Source of the DNA: Vreelandella venusta
Lineage (GTDB): Bacteria > Pseudomonadota > Gammaproteobacteria > Pseudomonadales > Halomonadaceae
Length of the DNA stretch: 64,000 nucleotides
Assembly (NCBI RefSeq): GCF_007989605.1
Contig: NZ_BJUL01000008.1
Span: 179,923-243,922 of the forward strand
Direction of reading: 5' to 3'
Both the position numbers and the translations under genes were made by a program. Under the pieces are notes generated by a model. That model was not told the DNA's origin and did no database searches. It saw nothing but the letters and a program-made list of their open reading frames with translations. Shown one piece after another: positions 8,636-18,201 of this stretch; the stretch's first letter is position 1, and each line of letters begins with the position of its first letter.

Positions 8636-8713
8636 AAAGAGATGAAAGATAAGGAGAAAAAGGAGATAGGGTGAGCATTCCTCATCCCATGGAGCTGGTG
8701 GGTAGGAGGTAAG

Positions 8714-9064
8714 GTGATTGTAAAGCGTATTGTCTCTAACATTGCCGCCACGCATCTTGAAGACGCTGAGAAGTTCTATGCGACTATCTTTGGTCTCACG
8801 CTTGTGATGGATCATGGCTGGATAAGAACCTATAGCTCGGGCGAGAAAATGACCGCTCAGTTAAGTGTGGCATCGGAAGGTGGCTCAGCTACGCCAGTGC
8901 CAGATCTATCGATAGAGGTTGATAGCTTAGAGACTGCCTTGGCGAGAGTGAAGTCGGCAAAGATTGAGATTGAGTACGGGCCGGTAAGCGAGCCTTGGGG
9001 TGTCCGCCGATTTTATGTGCGTGACCCATTTGGAAAGCTTATCAATGTTTTACAACATGAATAA
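8714..9064 (+). CDS. VOC (glyoxalase/bleomycin-resistance fold) family protein
   Basis: This 116-residue single-domain vicinal oxygen chelate protein starts VSNIAATHLEDAEKFYATIF and ends with the family motif RRFYVRDPFGKLINVLQH. The start is GTG at 8714 with a strong TAGGAGGT Shine-Dalgarno just upstream. Such small VOC proteins include glyoxalases, fosfomycin/bleomycin-binding proteins and isomerases, and the sequence does not decide between them. It stands alone on the plus strand, divergent from the ynj operon. Confidence 0.85.
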   Translation: MIVKRIVSNIAATHLEDAEKFYATIFGLTLVMDHGWIRTYSSGEKMTAQLSVASEGGSATPVPDLSIEVDSLETALARVKSAKIEIEYGPVSEPWGVRRFYVRDPFGKLINVLQHE

Positions 9065-9097
9065 CCACACTGGGGCGCCCATTTATTGCCACGACGC

Positions 9098-10216
9098 TCA
9101 TTGCTGTGTCGACAGGGTTTTATGAAATAGCGCCTCACGAAACAGCGCTTCGATGCGCTCCTGGGTACGTGCATACCATGTCTCGTCTTTGGCCACTGCA
9201 CCTTGGGCGTTGATGGGGTGGGTGGGAATATGCAAGCGCATGTCCAGGCCGCTGTCGCGGTGGGTGGTGACCTGCATGGCAGCAGAGCGACGCGCTGGGC
9301 CATAGGGGATATAGCGAGCCAGTTCCGCCTGACGTTCGCTGGTGGTGGCAAAGCGGATAAAGTCTCGCGCCGCCTCAGCGTTTGGAGCGCCGCGGGGGAT
9401 CGCCCAGGTTTCGTGTTCCTGAAACTGGCCATCCCAGAGGATCTCTATGGGCAGGTCGCGCTCCACCATGGCAGCGAAGAAGCGCCCATTGTAGCCGGAG
9501 GCCATGACCACCTGACCCTCTTCCAATAGGCGCACTGGAGTTTCACCGGCTTCCCACCAGTGGATATTGTCGATGCTTTGCAGCCGGGCGAAGGCTAGGT
9601 CCAGACCGCGGCGGGTACTAAGCAAGCGATAAAGCGCTTCCTGGGGAACTCGGTAGGAGAGCAGTGCCCACTCTAAGTTCGCCGCTGGGGTGAGCTGAAG
9701 GGCTCGGGGCCCAGGGAAGCGCTGTTGGTCAAAGAGATCTGCAATGCGAGTGGGGCGACGTCCCGGGAAGGCGTCGCGGCGATAGGCCACGACGGTGGCG
9801 AAGATTGAGTGGCTGATAAAGCAGCGGTCCAGGGCACCGGGCAGGAAGTCTTGGGCTGCGGGAGTACCATCTGGCGCTGGGGCAGCCAGCTTAGGGGGAA
9901 GCGGTTCCAGCAAGCCCTCCTCACAGGCTGCCATGGCATCGCTACGGGTCATATCAAGCACATCCCAGGGGACGTTGTTCTCTGCCACGGCTTGACGCAG
10001 TGCTGTCAGGCCGCCGTTATAGCGGGCTACTGCCACCGGTACACCATGAGCCTCGGTGAAGGGCGTGAAGAGCGCGCGGCGCTGGGCGTGCTCATAGGCA
10101 CCGCCCCAGCTCAGTACCGTTAGCGAGGCGGAAGCGTCGGGTTCTTGCGCACTGATGGAGGGGGCCAGGGTGAGTAGCCCAGCCAGAAGTCCGAGGGTCC
10201 ATCGTTTAGCCAGCAC
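9098..10216 (-). CDS. PotD-like extracellular solute-binding protein without ABC partners
   Basis: This 372-residue secreted binding protein of the spermidine/putrescine (family 1/PotD) type has a signal peptide ending LAPSISAQ. The mature part starts LTVLSWGGAYEHAQRRALF and contains MASGYNGRFFAA. I chose the GTG at 10216 because TCGGGAGGAG lies just upstream and because it yields a proper signal peptide. The longer frame to 10309 would lie inside the CLC gene. The start overlaps the CLC stop by 11 bp, so the two are co-translated. No permease or ATPase is adjacent, so the partner transporter, or a sensory role, is unknown. Confidence 0.8.
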   Translation of the reverse strand: MLAKRWTLGLLAGLLTLAPSISAQEPDASASLTVLSWGGAYEHAQRRALFTPFTEAHGVPVAVARYNGGLTALRQAVAENNVPWDVLDMTRSDAMAACEEGLLEPLPPKLAAPAPDGTPAAQDFLPGALDRCFISHSIFATVVAYRRDAFPGRRPTRIADLFDQQRFPGPRALQLTPAANLEWALLSYRVPQEALYRLLSTRRGLDLAFARLQSIDNIHWWEAGETPVRLLEEGQVVMASGYNGRFFAAMVERDLPIEILWDGQFQEHETWAIPRGAPNAEAARDFIRFATTSERQAELARYIPYGPARRSAAMQVTTHRDSGLDMRLHIPTHPINAQGAVAKDETWYARTQERIEALFREALFHKTLSTQQ

Positions 10217-11957
10217 CGTGCTCCTCCCGACGTAAGGCGTCGCTATGGTGTAAGAAAGCCTGAGCAATACTCGACTCATAGGCCACTCCCAAGAAGCGCC
10301 GCTGTTCATCCACCACTGCGATGGCCTCGCCGGTGATTTTCTGAAGCTGATGCATTGCCTCCCAAAGGGAGGATTGAGGATCTAGCACTGGGCGAGGAGC
10401 TTTAGGGCAGTCGGCCAGGGTTGGGGACTCGCTGCCTTCGCGAAGGGCTTCCAGGCTCGCTAGGGTCACGCAACCGTGGTAAACCCCCTGATTATCCACT
10501 AAGTAAGCTTCGCTACGCCCCGCTAGACTAAGGCGTGAGATAGCCGTGGTCAGTGGGGTCTCGGGGAGTAGGGTCACGGCGTCATGGCTAATCAGCTCGG
10601 TCAACCGCTCTTCTTGGAGTACCGCGCGACTGCGGCCCGCGGAAAGATCCAAGCCACGGCGGGCTAATTGAATATCGAATAATGAACGGCCGAACAGCTG
10701 GGCGGCCAGAGGGCTGGCTAGCGTGACGCTAGCTAGAGCGGCGGTGGTCAAGGCATAGCTACCGGTAAGTTCGAAGACAATCAGCAGCGTGGTGAGAGGG
10801 GCACCAAGTACCGGTGCGGTTACTGCCACCATGCCGCACACCGCATAAAAGATGAAGGTCTCTTGGCCGCCGCCAAGCTCTGCCACCAGAGTACCGGCTA
10901 GAGCTCCAAAGAGAGTGCCGATCACCAGTGCTGGGCTGAAAGCGCCGCCGGCGAAGCCTAGCCCTAAGCACAACGCGGTAGCGGCCAGCTTGAGTAGCAA
11001 CACCAACAGCAGCTCGCCGCCGCCGTAGGCCCCAGGCAAGGTGGCGAAGCGTAGGGTTTCCTGGCCCATGCCGAGGATATCGGGTACCCAAAGGGCGGTC
11101 AGACCAAGCAGCGCCCCGGCGAGAGCGGGGCGGAGACTGGTGGGCAGCGGTAGTCGCTTGGCCAGCTTCCCCATCGCGAGAATGGCATGTATATAGGCCC
11201 CCGCCACCAAGGCACCTAGGCCACCTAAAGCTAGAAAAAGGGCGAACTCCCAGGGCTTTGGGATGGCCGGTTCAGTAATATGAAACAGCGCTCCTTGAGC
11301 CAGTAACTGAGAGGCCAGCACATAACCGACGATGGCGGCGGCAGCCACTGGAGCGAAGGCGCGCAGGGCATAGTGGCGTAGTACCACTTCGTGGGCGAAG
11401 ACAATGCCTGCCAGTGGGGCATTGAAGGCCGCTGCGATGGCGGCAGCTACCCCGCAAGCGATCGTGATATTGTCCTCTGAGCGTCCCAGGCGAAGTAAGC
11501 GGGTGATGAGAGAGCCCAGCGTCGCGCCGAGGTGAACCAGGGGGCCGTACTGGCCGACCGAGGCGCCTGCACCTAACGATACTAGGCCGCTTAATGCTGA
11601 GAGAGCACCCGCCTTGGCGGGTAGACAGCCTCGGCGGGTCTGGACGGCAGCGATGACGTCGGCAGGAGTATGAGGGCGGCTCTCGGGTAGGTTGCGGTGT
11701 AGTTGACCAACGAGCAGTCCCCCGAGGGTTGGCACTAGCAGTGTAGCCAGTGTCACTAGGGTGATGTTCGCAGCCATCATCTGGCCCCGAGGGGAGATCA
11801 ACAGTAGGTCGTTAAGCCATACCACTGTATTAACGAAGCCAACGGCGGCCAACGCCGCCACTCCTCCAACGCCGCTTCCCAGCACTACCAAACCGAGGAA
11901 ACGCAACACCGCTAAGGGGTGACGAGTCGAAACGCTGTCAGTGCTGAATGAGTCCAT
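10206..11957 (-). CDS. CLC-family chloride channel/transporter with CBS domains and atypical gate motif
   Basis: This 583-residue membrane protein has a CLC core (about residues 15-430) and a C-terminal CBS pair (about 450-580). CLC hallmarks are GASVGQYGPLVHLGA (131-145), FAGGAFSPALVIG and APLTTLLIVFELTG. In the canonical GREGP motif the gating glutamate is replaced: here the motif is GQYGP, with Tyr137. The loss suggests a channel-like or uncoupled anion pathway. The ATG at 11957 is chosen over a TTG two codons earlier; neither has a clear Shine-Dalgarno. It is transcribed ahead of, and overlaps, the binding-protein gene. It is separated from valS by a strong terminator. Confidence 0.88.
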   Translation of the reverse strand: MDSFSTDSVSTRHPLAVLRFLGLVVLGSGVGGVAALAAVGFVNTVVWLNDLLLISPRGQMMAANITLVTLATLLVPTLGGLLVGQLHRNLPESRPHTPADVIAAVQTRRGCLPAKAGALSALSGLVSLGAGASVGQYGPLVHLGATLGSLITRLLRLGRSEDNITIACGVAAAIAAAFNAPLAGIVFAHEVVLRHYALRAFAPVAAAAIVGYVLASQLLAQGALFHITEPAIPKPWEFALFLALGGLGALVAGAYIHAILAMGKLAKRLPLPTSLRPALAGALLGLTALWVPDILGMGQETLRFATLPGAYGGGELLLVLLLKLAATALCLGLGFAGGAFSPALVIGTLFGALAGTLVAELGGGQETFIFYAVCGMVAVTAPVLGAPLTTLLIVFELTGSYALTTAALASVTLASPLAAQLFGRSLFDIQLARRGLDLSAGRSRAVLQEERLTELISHDAVTLLPETPLTTAISRLSLAGRSEAYLVDNQGVYHGCVTLASLEALREGSESPTLADCPKAPRPVLDPQSSLWEAMHQLQKITGEAIAVVDEQRRFLGVAYESSIAQAFLHHSDALRREEHGAG

Positions 11958-12030
11958 AGTCAAGTTATAGGCGCTACCAGGTCAGCGGGCAAGGAAGCGC
12001 CAAACTCGAACAGTCGATTGACGGCTAAAA

Positions 12031-12055
12031 AAACACCCGCTTTAAGCGGGTGTTT
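12031..12055 (-). terminator. Rho-independent terminator of valS (bidirectional)
   Basis: A perfect 12-bp inverted repeat (AAACACCCGCTT and AAGCGGGTGTTT) with a 1-nt centre is flanked by T runs on both strands. It begins 18 bp past the valS stop and insulates the CLC gene. Confidence 0.9.
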
Positions 12056-12073
12056 TTGTCTGGTCTAGATGGC

Positions 12074-15037
12074 TTATAGCGCAGAGATTTTCGTGCGCTG
12101 CTCTTCCAGCAACTGCTTGGCAGCTTGGAATTCAGCGAGTTTGCCTCGCTCTTTTTCCACCACGGCTTCCGGGGCTTTGGCGATAAAGCCTTCGTTGCCG
12201 AGCTTCTTCTCGATGCCGCCGATCAGCTTGTCCTGCTTGTCAATTTCTTTGGCCAAGCGTTTGAGTTCGGCGTCTTTGTCGATTAGATCTGCCATCGGTA
12301 CCAGCACTTCCATGTCGCCCACTAACTGCGTTGCGCAGAGCGGTGCGTCGTCTGGGTTGGCTAGCCAGGTGGCGCTTTCCAACTTGGCCAGCTTAGCGAG
12401 GAAGTGGCGGTTGCTTTCCAAGCGTTCCGCGTCTTCGGGCTTGCCTTTGGTGAGCAGTACATCCAGCGGTTTGCCGGGAGCAATATTCATCTCGGCGCGG
12501 ATGTTACGCACCGCGATAATCACGCCTTTCAGCCATTCGATATCGCGCGTGGCCTGCTCGTCGATTTTGCTTTCGTCGGCTTCCGGCCAGGCTTGGAGCA
12601 TGATAGAAGCGCCATCACCGACGAAGGTGCCTGCCAGTGGCGCAACGCGCTGCCAGATCTCTTCTGAGATGTAAGGCATCATCGGGTGAGCGAGGCGTAG
12701 AATGGTTTCCAGGACGCGGACCAGCGTACGGCGGGTACCACGTTTGGCTTCCTCACTGGCATTTTCGTCCCACAAGACCGGTTTGGAAAGTTCCAGGTAC
12801 CAGTCGCAGTACTCGTTCCAGACAAACTCATACAGCGCTTGAGAAGCGTGGTCGAAGCGGTATTCGTCCATCGCTTTGGTAACTTGGGCCTCAGTTTTCT
12901 GCAGTTGGGAAATAATCCAGCGGTCGGCCAGTGAAAGCTCAACGTCACCGCCCTCTGTGCCACAATCTTCACCTTCGGCATTCATTAGCACATAGCGCGA
13001 AGCGTTCCATAGCTTGTTGCAGAAGTTGCGATAGCCATCCAGACGGTTCATATCAAACTTGATATCGCGCCCGGTGGTTGCCTGGGAAAGGAACGTAAAG
13101 CGCAGGGCGTCGGTACCGTGGGCTTCAATGCCGTCTTTAAACTCGTCCTTGGTCGCTTTGGCAATGGCCTTGGCCTGTTTTGGCTGCATCAGATTGCCGG
13201 TACGCTTTTCCAGCAGCGCATCCAGACTGATACCGTCAATTAGGTCAATTGGATCCAGTACATTGCCCTTGGATTTGGACATTTTCTGACCCTGACCGTC
13301 GCGTACCAAGCCATGCACGTAGACGGTTTTAAACGGTATTTCGCCAGTGAACTTGAGGGTCATCATGATCATCCGGGCGACCCAGAAGAAGATAATGTCA
13401 AAACCGGTTACCAGTACGCTGGAAGGATGGAAGGTTTCCAGCTCTGGGGTTTTTTCCGGCCAGCCGAGCGTGCCAAACGTCCATAGGCCCGAGCTGAACC
13501 AAGTGTCGAGGACGTCTTCGTCTTGGGTGAGTGTCACCTCTGCCGCTAAGCCGTGCTTCTCACGGGCTTCCTGTTCGCTGCGGGCAACGTACACATTGCC
13601 TTCGGCGTCATACCAAGCAGGAATGCGATGGCCCCACCACAGCTGTCGGGATATACACCAGTCCTGGAGGTTGCGCATCCAGGCGAAGTACATATTTTCA
13701 TAGTTTTTTGGCACGAACTGAATGTCGCCGTTTTCCACTGCCTCAATGGCGGGCTTAGCCAGTTCTTCTACCGCTACAAACCACTGGTCGGTGAGGAATG
13801 GCTCGATAACGACCCCAGAGCGGTCGCCAAAAGGCTGCATGAGTTTTTTGTTTTCAACAAGCGGGACAGAATTACCGTCGGCATCGGTTGTCATCACGGC
13901 TAAGCCTTCAGCCGTGATGGCATCTACCACTTGGCGGCGGGCCTCAAGGCGATCCAGCCCACGTAATTCGTGGGGAACCAGGTTAACATCGTCCACGTTG
14001 CCGATATCTGTTCCCTGAGTAGCCTGTGCCGCTAACCGGGCGCTCTCTTCGTAGGAGAGGCCGTCGCTGCGCATGTGGGCTTTACGATCCATTAGATTAT
14101 AAAGTGGGATGCCATTGCGTTTTGCCACTTCATAATCGTTAAAGTCATGAGCGCCGGTAATTTTGACCGCGCCCGAACCAAAGTCGGGATCGGGGTATTC
14201 GTCGGAGATAATAGGAATCAGGCGCCTATGCTCCTTTGGACCTACCGGGATTTCGCATAATTTGCCGATTAACGAAGCATAGCGTTCATCGGCGGGGTTA
14301 ACCGCAACAGCACCGTCGCCTAACATCGTTTCTGGTCGGGTGGTGGCGATCGAGATGTAGTCCCGACGTTCGCTGAAGAGGATGTTACCGTCAGCATCTT
14401 TTTCGATGTATTCATATGTTTCACCACCCGCCAATGGGTACTTGAAGTGCCACATATGGCCATCGATTTCTTTGTTTTCTACTTCGAGGTCGGAAATCGC
14501 TGTCTCGAATTTCGGGTCCCAGTTAACCAGGCGTTTGCCACGATAGATCAGGTTTTCTTCATGCAAGCGCACGAACACTTCTTGCACGGCTTTATAGAAG
14601 CCGTCATCCATAGTGAAGCGCTCGCGGGACCAATCAACGCTGGCGCCCATGCGGCGCAACTGGCGAGTGATGTGACCGCCAGACTCTTCTTTCCACTCCC
14701 ACACCTTGTCGATAAACGCATCGCGGCCCAGGTCATGGCGGCTCTTGCCTTCTTCCGCGGCAATTTTACGCTCAACCAGCATCTGGGTGGCGATACCGGC
14801 GTGGTCGGTGCCTACCTGCCATAGGGTGTTGTTGCCCTGCATCCGCTTCCAGCGTGTCAGGGTATCCATAATGGTGTCCTGGAACGCGTGGCCCATGTGC
14901 AGGCTGCCGGTCACGTTAGGCGGCGGAATCATGATCGAAAACGGCTGACCACGGCCTGTTGGGGCGAAGCGGTTGTCGGCTTCCCAGCGTTCGTACCAGC
15001 GGGTTTCGATCTGTTCGGGTTGGTAGGTCTTTTCCAT
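12074..15037 (-). CDS. valS: Valyl-tRNA synthetase
   Basis: This 987-residue class I aminoacyl-tRNA synthetase charges tRNA-Val in the cytoplasm. The HIGH signature appears as [15 protein letters not shown] near residue 45 and the KMSKS loop as [14 protein letters not shown] near 555. An editing domain lies between them, and a C-terminal coiled-coil tRNA-binding arm (about 915-987, rich in Lys/Glu) is intact. The ATG at 15037 ([11 protein letters not shown]) matches the family start; an upstream TTG eight codons earlier is less likely. holC, usually adjacent to valS, is separated here by an MFS gene. Confidence 0.97.
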   Translation of the reverse strand: MEKTYQPEQIETRWYERWEADNRFAPTGRGQPFSIMIPPPNVTGSLHMGHAFQDTIMDTLTRWKRMQGNNTLWQVGTDHAGIATQMLVERKIAAEEGKSRHDLGRDAFIDKVWEWKEESGGHITRQLRRMGASVDWSRERFTMDDGFYKAVQEVFVRLHEENLIYRGKRLVNWDPKFETAISDLEVENKEIDGHMWHFKYPLAGGETYEYIEKDADGNILFSERRDYISIATTRPETMLGDGAVAVNPADERYASLIGKLCEIPVGPKEHRRLIPIISDEYPDPDFGSGAVKITGAHDFNDYEVAKRNGIPLYNLMDRKAHMRSDGLSYEESARLAAQATQGTDIGNVDDVNLVPHELRGLDRLEARRQVVDAITAEGLAVMTTDADGNSVPLVENKKLMQPFGDRSGVVIEPFLTDQWFVAVEELAKPAIEAVENGDIQFVPKNYENMYFAWMRNLQDWCISRQLWWGHRIPAWYDAEGNVYVARSEQEAREKHGLAAEVTLTQDEDVLDTWFSSGLWTFGTLGWPEKTPELETFHPSSVLVTGFDIIFFWVARMIMMTLKFTGEIPFKTVYVHGLVRDGQGQKMSKSKGNVLDPIDLIDGISLDALLEKRTGNLMQPKQAKAIAKATKDEFKDGIEAHGTDALRFTFLSQATTGRDIKFDMNRLDGYRNFCNKLWNASRYVLMNAEGEDCGTEGGDVELSLADRWIISQLQKTEAQVTKAMDEYRFDHASQALYEFVWNEYCDWYLELSKPVLWDENASEEAKRGTRRTLVRVLETILRLAHPMMPYISEEIWQRVAPLAGTFVGDGASIMLQAWPEADESKIDEQATRDIEWLKGVIIAVRNIRAEMNIAPGKPLDVLLTKGKPEDAERLESNRHFLAKLAKLESATWLANPDDAPLCATQLVGDMEVLVPMADLIDKDAELKRLAKEIDKQDKLIGGIEKKLGNEGFIAKAPEAVVEKERGKLAEFQAAKQLLEEQRTKISAL

Positions 15038-15100
15038 GGGGAGTCGGCTCACGGCTTGCAAAAAAATGGTAGCAAGTATACCGCGAACGACCCCTTTGCG

Positions 15101-16321
15101 TCAGGGGTGTGTGGCACGAACATGCAAACCACGCATGGCGATTAATCCAAGCACTGGGCCAGGCAGCAGCCACCAGATTACCCAGGAACCTTGGCTGGCC
15201 CACAGGGTAGTGACTAGGGCGATAGAAGGAATCGTTAGGCCAAAACCAATGGCATTCATCATGGCTAGCGCCGCACCGAGACGCTCAGGTGGGGCAGCGG
15301 CTGACGCCAATGCGGAAAACTGCGCGGAATCGGCAATCACGCTAATGCCCCAAATCCCTAATAGGGCTAGCAATAGCCAGGGTGAGGTGCTGGCTAATAG
15401 TGGATAGAGCAAACAAAGTGTGCCGGAGGTCGCCAGCGCCACAAAGGCCACTCGCGCACTGCCCACTCGGCGGCTCCAACGGCCAGCCCATACGCAGCCA
15501 GGCAGTCCCAACGCAATCACCGCAAAACTTAGCCATGGCTGAAGGCCCGGCGCGGCGCTTAGGCGCTCCAGCTCTCTAGCAACTAGAAAGGGCACCAGCG
15601 CCCACAGAGCGTATAGCTCCCAGCAGTGGCCAAAATAGCCCAGCGCCGCAGCGCGGAAGTGTTTTTGCTTGAAGGCAGCCAATCCCGCCCAGGGGCGTCC
15701 GCCGCTGGCTTTGGCGGGCAGATGTGGCCCCACACCGAGTTTAACAATCATTAGTGCGGCAAGCAGTGCCAGAGCAGAGGCCAGCAACAGTGGCCACTGC
15801 CATGGCAAGTGCAACGTTAACCCGCGCAGTAGATGCGGAGAAGCAATGCCCAGGGTTAGCATGCCGACCAACCAGCCCAGCGCCGCGCCTGCGTTGTTGG
15901 GTGTCCAGCTCACCACCAATTTCATACCGAGCGGATAAATACCGGCAAGACACAGCCCGACCAAAAAGCGTGCTGCTACCGCTAAACTGACGCTCTCGGC
16001 GACACCAATAAACGCGGCATTAATCAGCGCGCCTGCTATCGCTGAGATAGCGAACAAGTGGCTGGCTCGTACGCGGTCGGCAAGGCCGGTGGTAGCAATC
16101 AACAACGTACCGGTGATAAAGCCTGCTTGCACCGCAATGGTGAGTAGCCCCAAGTCGCTATCACTCAAGCCAACGGCCTGTTGAAGCGCCAGCCCAACGC
16201 CGTTAACGCTGAACCACAGTGAAGTGCCAAACAGCTGGGCAATGACAATCACCGCCAACGGGGCACGCGCTAAAAAAGCGCCTGAAGAGTGGGGGATAAC
16301 AAACCGAGTGGGAAAGCGCAT
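15101..16321 (-). CDS. MFS transporter
   Basis: This 406-residue, 12-span major facilitator superfamily protein has the first-half loop motif GLADRVRASHLF after TM2 (a degenerate GxLaDrxGrr) and a paired second-half loop around WAGRWSRRVGSARVAF. It resembles YbjJ/cyanate-type MFS carriers, but the substrate cannot be read from the sequence. It sits between holC and valS, which are usually neighbours, so it may be an insertion into that conserved cluster. It is probably cotranscribed with holC (79-bp gap). Confidence 0.85.
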   Translation of the reverse strand: MRFPTRFVIPHSSGAFLARAPLAVIVIAQLFGTSLWFSVNGVGLALQQAVGLSDSDLGLLTIAVQAGFITGTLLIATTGLADRVRASHLFAISAIAGALINAAFIGVAESVSLAVAARFLVGLCLAGIYPLGMKLVVSWTPNNAGAALGWLVGMLTLGIASPHLLRGLTLHLPWQWPLLLASALALLAALMIVKLGVGPHLPAKASGGRPWAGLAAFKQKHFRAAALGYFGHCWELYALWALVPFLVARELERLSAAPGLQPWLSFAVIALGLPGCVWAGRWSRRVGSARVAFVALATSGTLCLLYPLLASTSPWLLLALLGIWGISVIADSAQFSALASAAAPPERLGAALAMMNAIGFGLTIPSIALVTTLWASQGSWVIWWLLPGPVLGLIAMRGLHVRATHP

Positions 16322-16400
16322 TTGTGACTATTCCGCTGAATGATTGTTATTGGAGGCGCTGTCGTAGGTGGCTATACGTTAATCACAGATGGCCGGAAGG

Positions 16401-16832
16401 TTACCCCAGCTTATGCGGCACCACTTCATGGCCCAATGCTTTATAGCGCTGCCAGCAGGCGCGTTTGGCGACCAGTACTTGCTGGTGCTGATTGATGATT
16501 TCGGCAATGCGGGCGTAGTGTTCCACGCCGTCGGGAATGTCTGGGTGCAAGTTCAGTAGTGCGGTTTCTTGCGTTGGCACGGGGAGTTGCTGCCAACCAA
16601 GCGTAATCGGCACGCTGGCGGCCATGTCGCTGTCTTCCAGCGCGTGGGGTAGGTAGGCATCTTCACGGAATTGCCAAAGGGCCTCGTCGGCCTGTTCGGC
16701 CAGGGCTTTATCTTCGCAGTGCAGATGCAACCGATAGCCTTTGCGGTGGATGGTTTCGGCTAGCTTGCAAGCAAACTGGAGGCGCGCTTCTAGGGTAGTG
16801 TCAGGAAGAATATAAAAATCGATACGTGCCAT
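16401..16832 (-). CDS. holC: DNA polymerase III subunit chi
   Basis: This 143-residue protein starts MARIDFYILPD and continues with the HolC pattern of an early helix (LQFACKLAETIHRKGYRLHL) and DEALWQFREDAYLPHAL. Chi binds SSB and psi in the clamp-loader complex. The ATG at 16832 is preceded by TGGAG at good spacing; the frame continues 8 codons upstream without support. The pepA-holC-valS order is conserved in gammaproteobacteria, but here ilvE and an MFS gene intervene. Confidence 0.92.
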   Translation of the reverse strand: MARIDFYILPDTTLEARLQFACKLAETIHRKGYRLHLHCEDKALAEQADEALWQFREDAYLPHALEDSDMAASVPITLGWQQLPVPTQETALLNLHPDIPDGVEHYARIAEIINQHQQVLVAKRACWQRYKALGHEVVPHKLG

Positions 16833-16863
16833 TAAAGGCTCCAGCGGTGTTAACACGCTTAAA

Positions 16864-16894
16864 AGCTTCGCCTCCGCTGTGCGGCGACGAAGCT
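16864..16894 (-). terminator. Hairpin between ilvE and holC (probable terminator or attenuator)
   Basis: On the minus strand AGCTTCG pairs with CGAAGCT around an inner CCGC/GCGG stem with an ACA loop, followed by TTTT. It sits between the ilvE stop and the holC start. The T run is short, so termination may be partial. Confidence 0.55.
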
Positions 16895-16927
16895 CTGGGT
16901 CATACCAGCCGATTTACTCCGGCTGTT

Positions 16928-18049
16928 TTATACCAACCGGGTGAGCCAGCCGTGTTTGTCTTCGCTGTGGCCATACTGTATGTCGAGCAGTTTTTTACGT
17001 AGGCGCATGGCAATGTCGTTGTTGCCATCGCCCTGTAAGCGAATACGCTCGTTTTCAGTAACCAGTTCGCCAATCGGGGTAATAACCGCTGCGGTACCGC
17101 AAGCGAATACTTCAGTAATCTCGCCAGACGCTGCGCCTTCGCGCCATTCGTCAATGCTGATGGCGCGCTCTTCCGGTGTTAAGCCAGCCTCTTTTGCCAG
17201 GGTAAGCACAGAGTTGCGGGTAACGCCTTCCAAAATGGTATCGGTTAGTCGAGGAGTTACCAAGCGCCCATCTTTATAGACGAAGAACAGGTTCATGCCG
17301 CCCAGCTCTTCGAGCCACTTGTTTTCGGCAGCATCCAAAAACGCGACCTGGCCGCAACCGTTGGCCGTGGCTTCTTGTTGCGCTGCCAACGATGCCGCGT
17401 AGTTACCGCCACACTTGGCAAAGCCGGTACCGCCGGGGGCTGCGCGCTTGTAGTGGGAAGAGAGCCAAATGGAAACTGGCTTAAGACCACCTTTGAAGTA
17501 GGCCGCGGCAGGGGAGGCGATCACGTAGTAATCCACTTCGTGAGCTGCACGTACGCCTAAAAAAGCTTCCGAAGCAATCATAAACGGACGCAGATAGAGG
17601 CTGCATTCGTCGGTATCACTGGAAGGTGTGGGAACCCAGGCATGGTCTTTAGCCAGCAGCGCTTTCAGCGAACCGATGAAATCTTCATCGGAAAGCTCCG
17701 GAAGTGCCAAACGCCGAGCGCTACGGCGGAAACGCTCGGCGTTTTTCTCGGGACGGAACGTCCAGATGGAGCCATCAGCATGGCGATACGCTTTTACGCC
17801 TTCGAAAATTTCCTGACCGTAGTGCAACACCGAGGCCGCAGGATCGAGGGTTAGCGGGCCATAGGGGCGTACTTGGTGGCCGTGCCAATCGGCGTCGATT
17901 GTCCAGCGGATGTGGGCCATATGGTCAGTGAAATGTTTGCCAAAACCAGGGTTTTGCAAAATGCTTTCACGAATCTCATCAGCCATCGGTTGGTTGGACG
18001 GCAGTATTTCAAAATGTGATTCAAGTTGGGTGTCTGAAGCTGTGGGCAC
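16928..18049 (-). CDS. ilvE: Branched-chain amino acid aminotransferase
   Basis: This 373-residue fold-type IV PLP enzyme interconverts Val/Leu/Ile and their 2-keto acids with glutamate. The motif KCGGNYAASLAAQ lies in the family-specific PLP region, EVFACGTAAVITPIG follows, and FEGVKAYRHADGSIW appears near the N-terminus. Length matches the long (about 360-residue) BCAT group. The start is GTG at 18049 with GCGGAGAGA upstream. It lies between pepA and holC, with a probable terminator behind it and a 150-bp gap ahead that may hold its own promoter. Confidence 0.93.
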   Translation of the reverse strand: MPTASDTQLESHFEILPSNQPMADEIRESILQNPGFGKHFTDHMAHIRWTIDADWHGHQVRPYGPLTLDPAASVLHYGQEIFEGVKAYRHADGSIWTFRPEKNAERFRRSARRLALPELSDEDFIGSLKALLAKDHAWVPTPSSDTDECSLYLRPFMIASEAFLGVRAAHEVDYYVIASPAAAYFKGGLKPVSIWLSSHYKRAAPGGTGFAKCGGNYAASLAAQQEATANGCGQVAFLDAAENKWLEELGGMNLFFVYKDGRLVTPRLTDTILEGVTRNSVLTLAKEAGLTPEERAISIDEWREGAASGEITEVFACGTAAVITPIGELVTENERIRLQGDGNNDIAMRLRKKLLDIQYGHSEDKHGWLTRLV

Positions 18050-18201
18050 GGCGTATTCTCTCCGCTATAGCCTGGCCCCGAAGGGCAAGTGTTAGTGTTT
18101 ATTTGGTCTAGCGCGCGCCCTGAAAGCAGCACGCACGCTAATGCCCTTAGATGTAACGTTTACGTCAACGAATGGCAACCGTTGATCGCTTGATTGTGAT
18201 G

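Noticed and set aside
8618..8815. 65-codon minus-strand frame in the ynj/VOC gap
   Set aside because: It overlaps the VOC start and the palindrome, with no family resemblance or ribosome-binding site.
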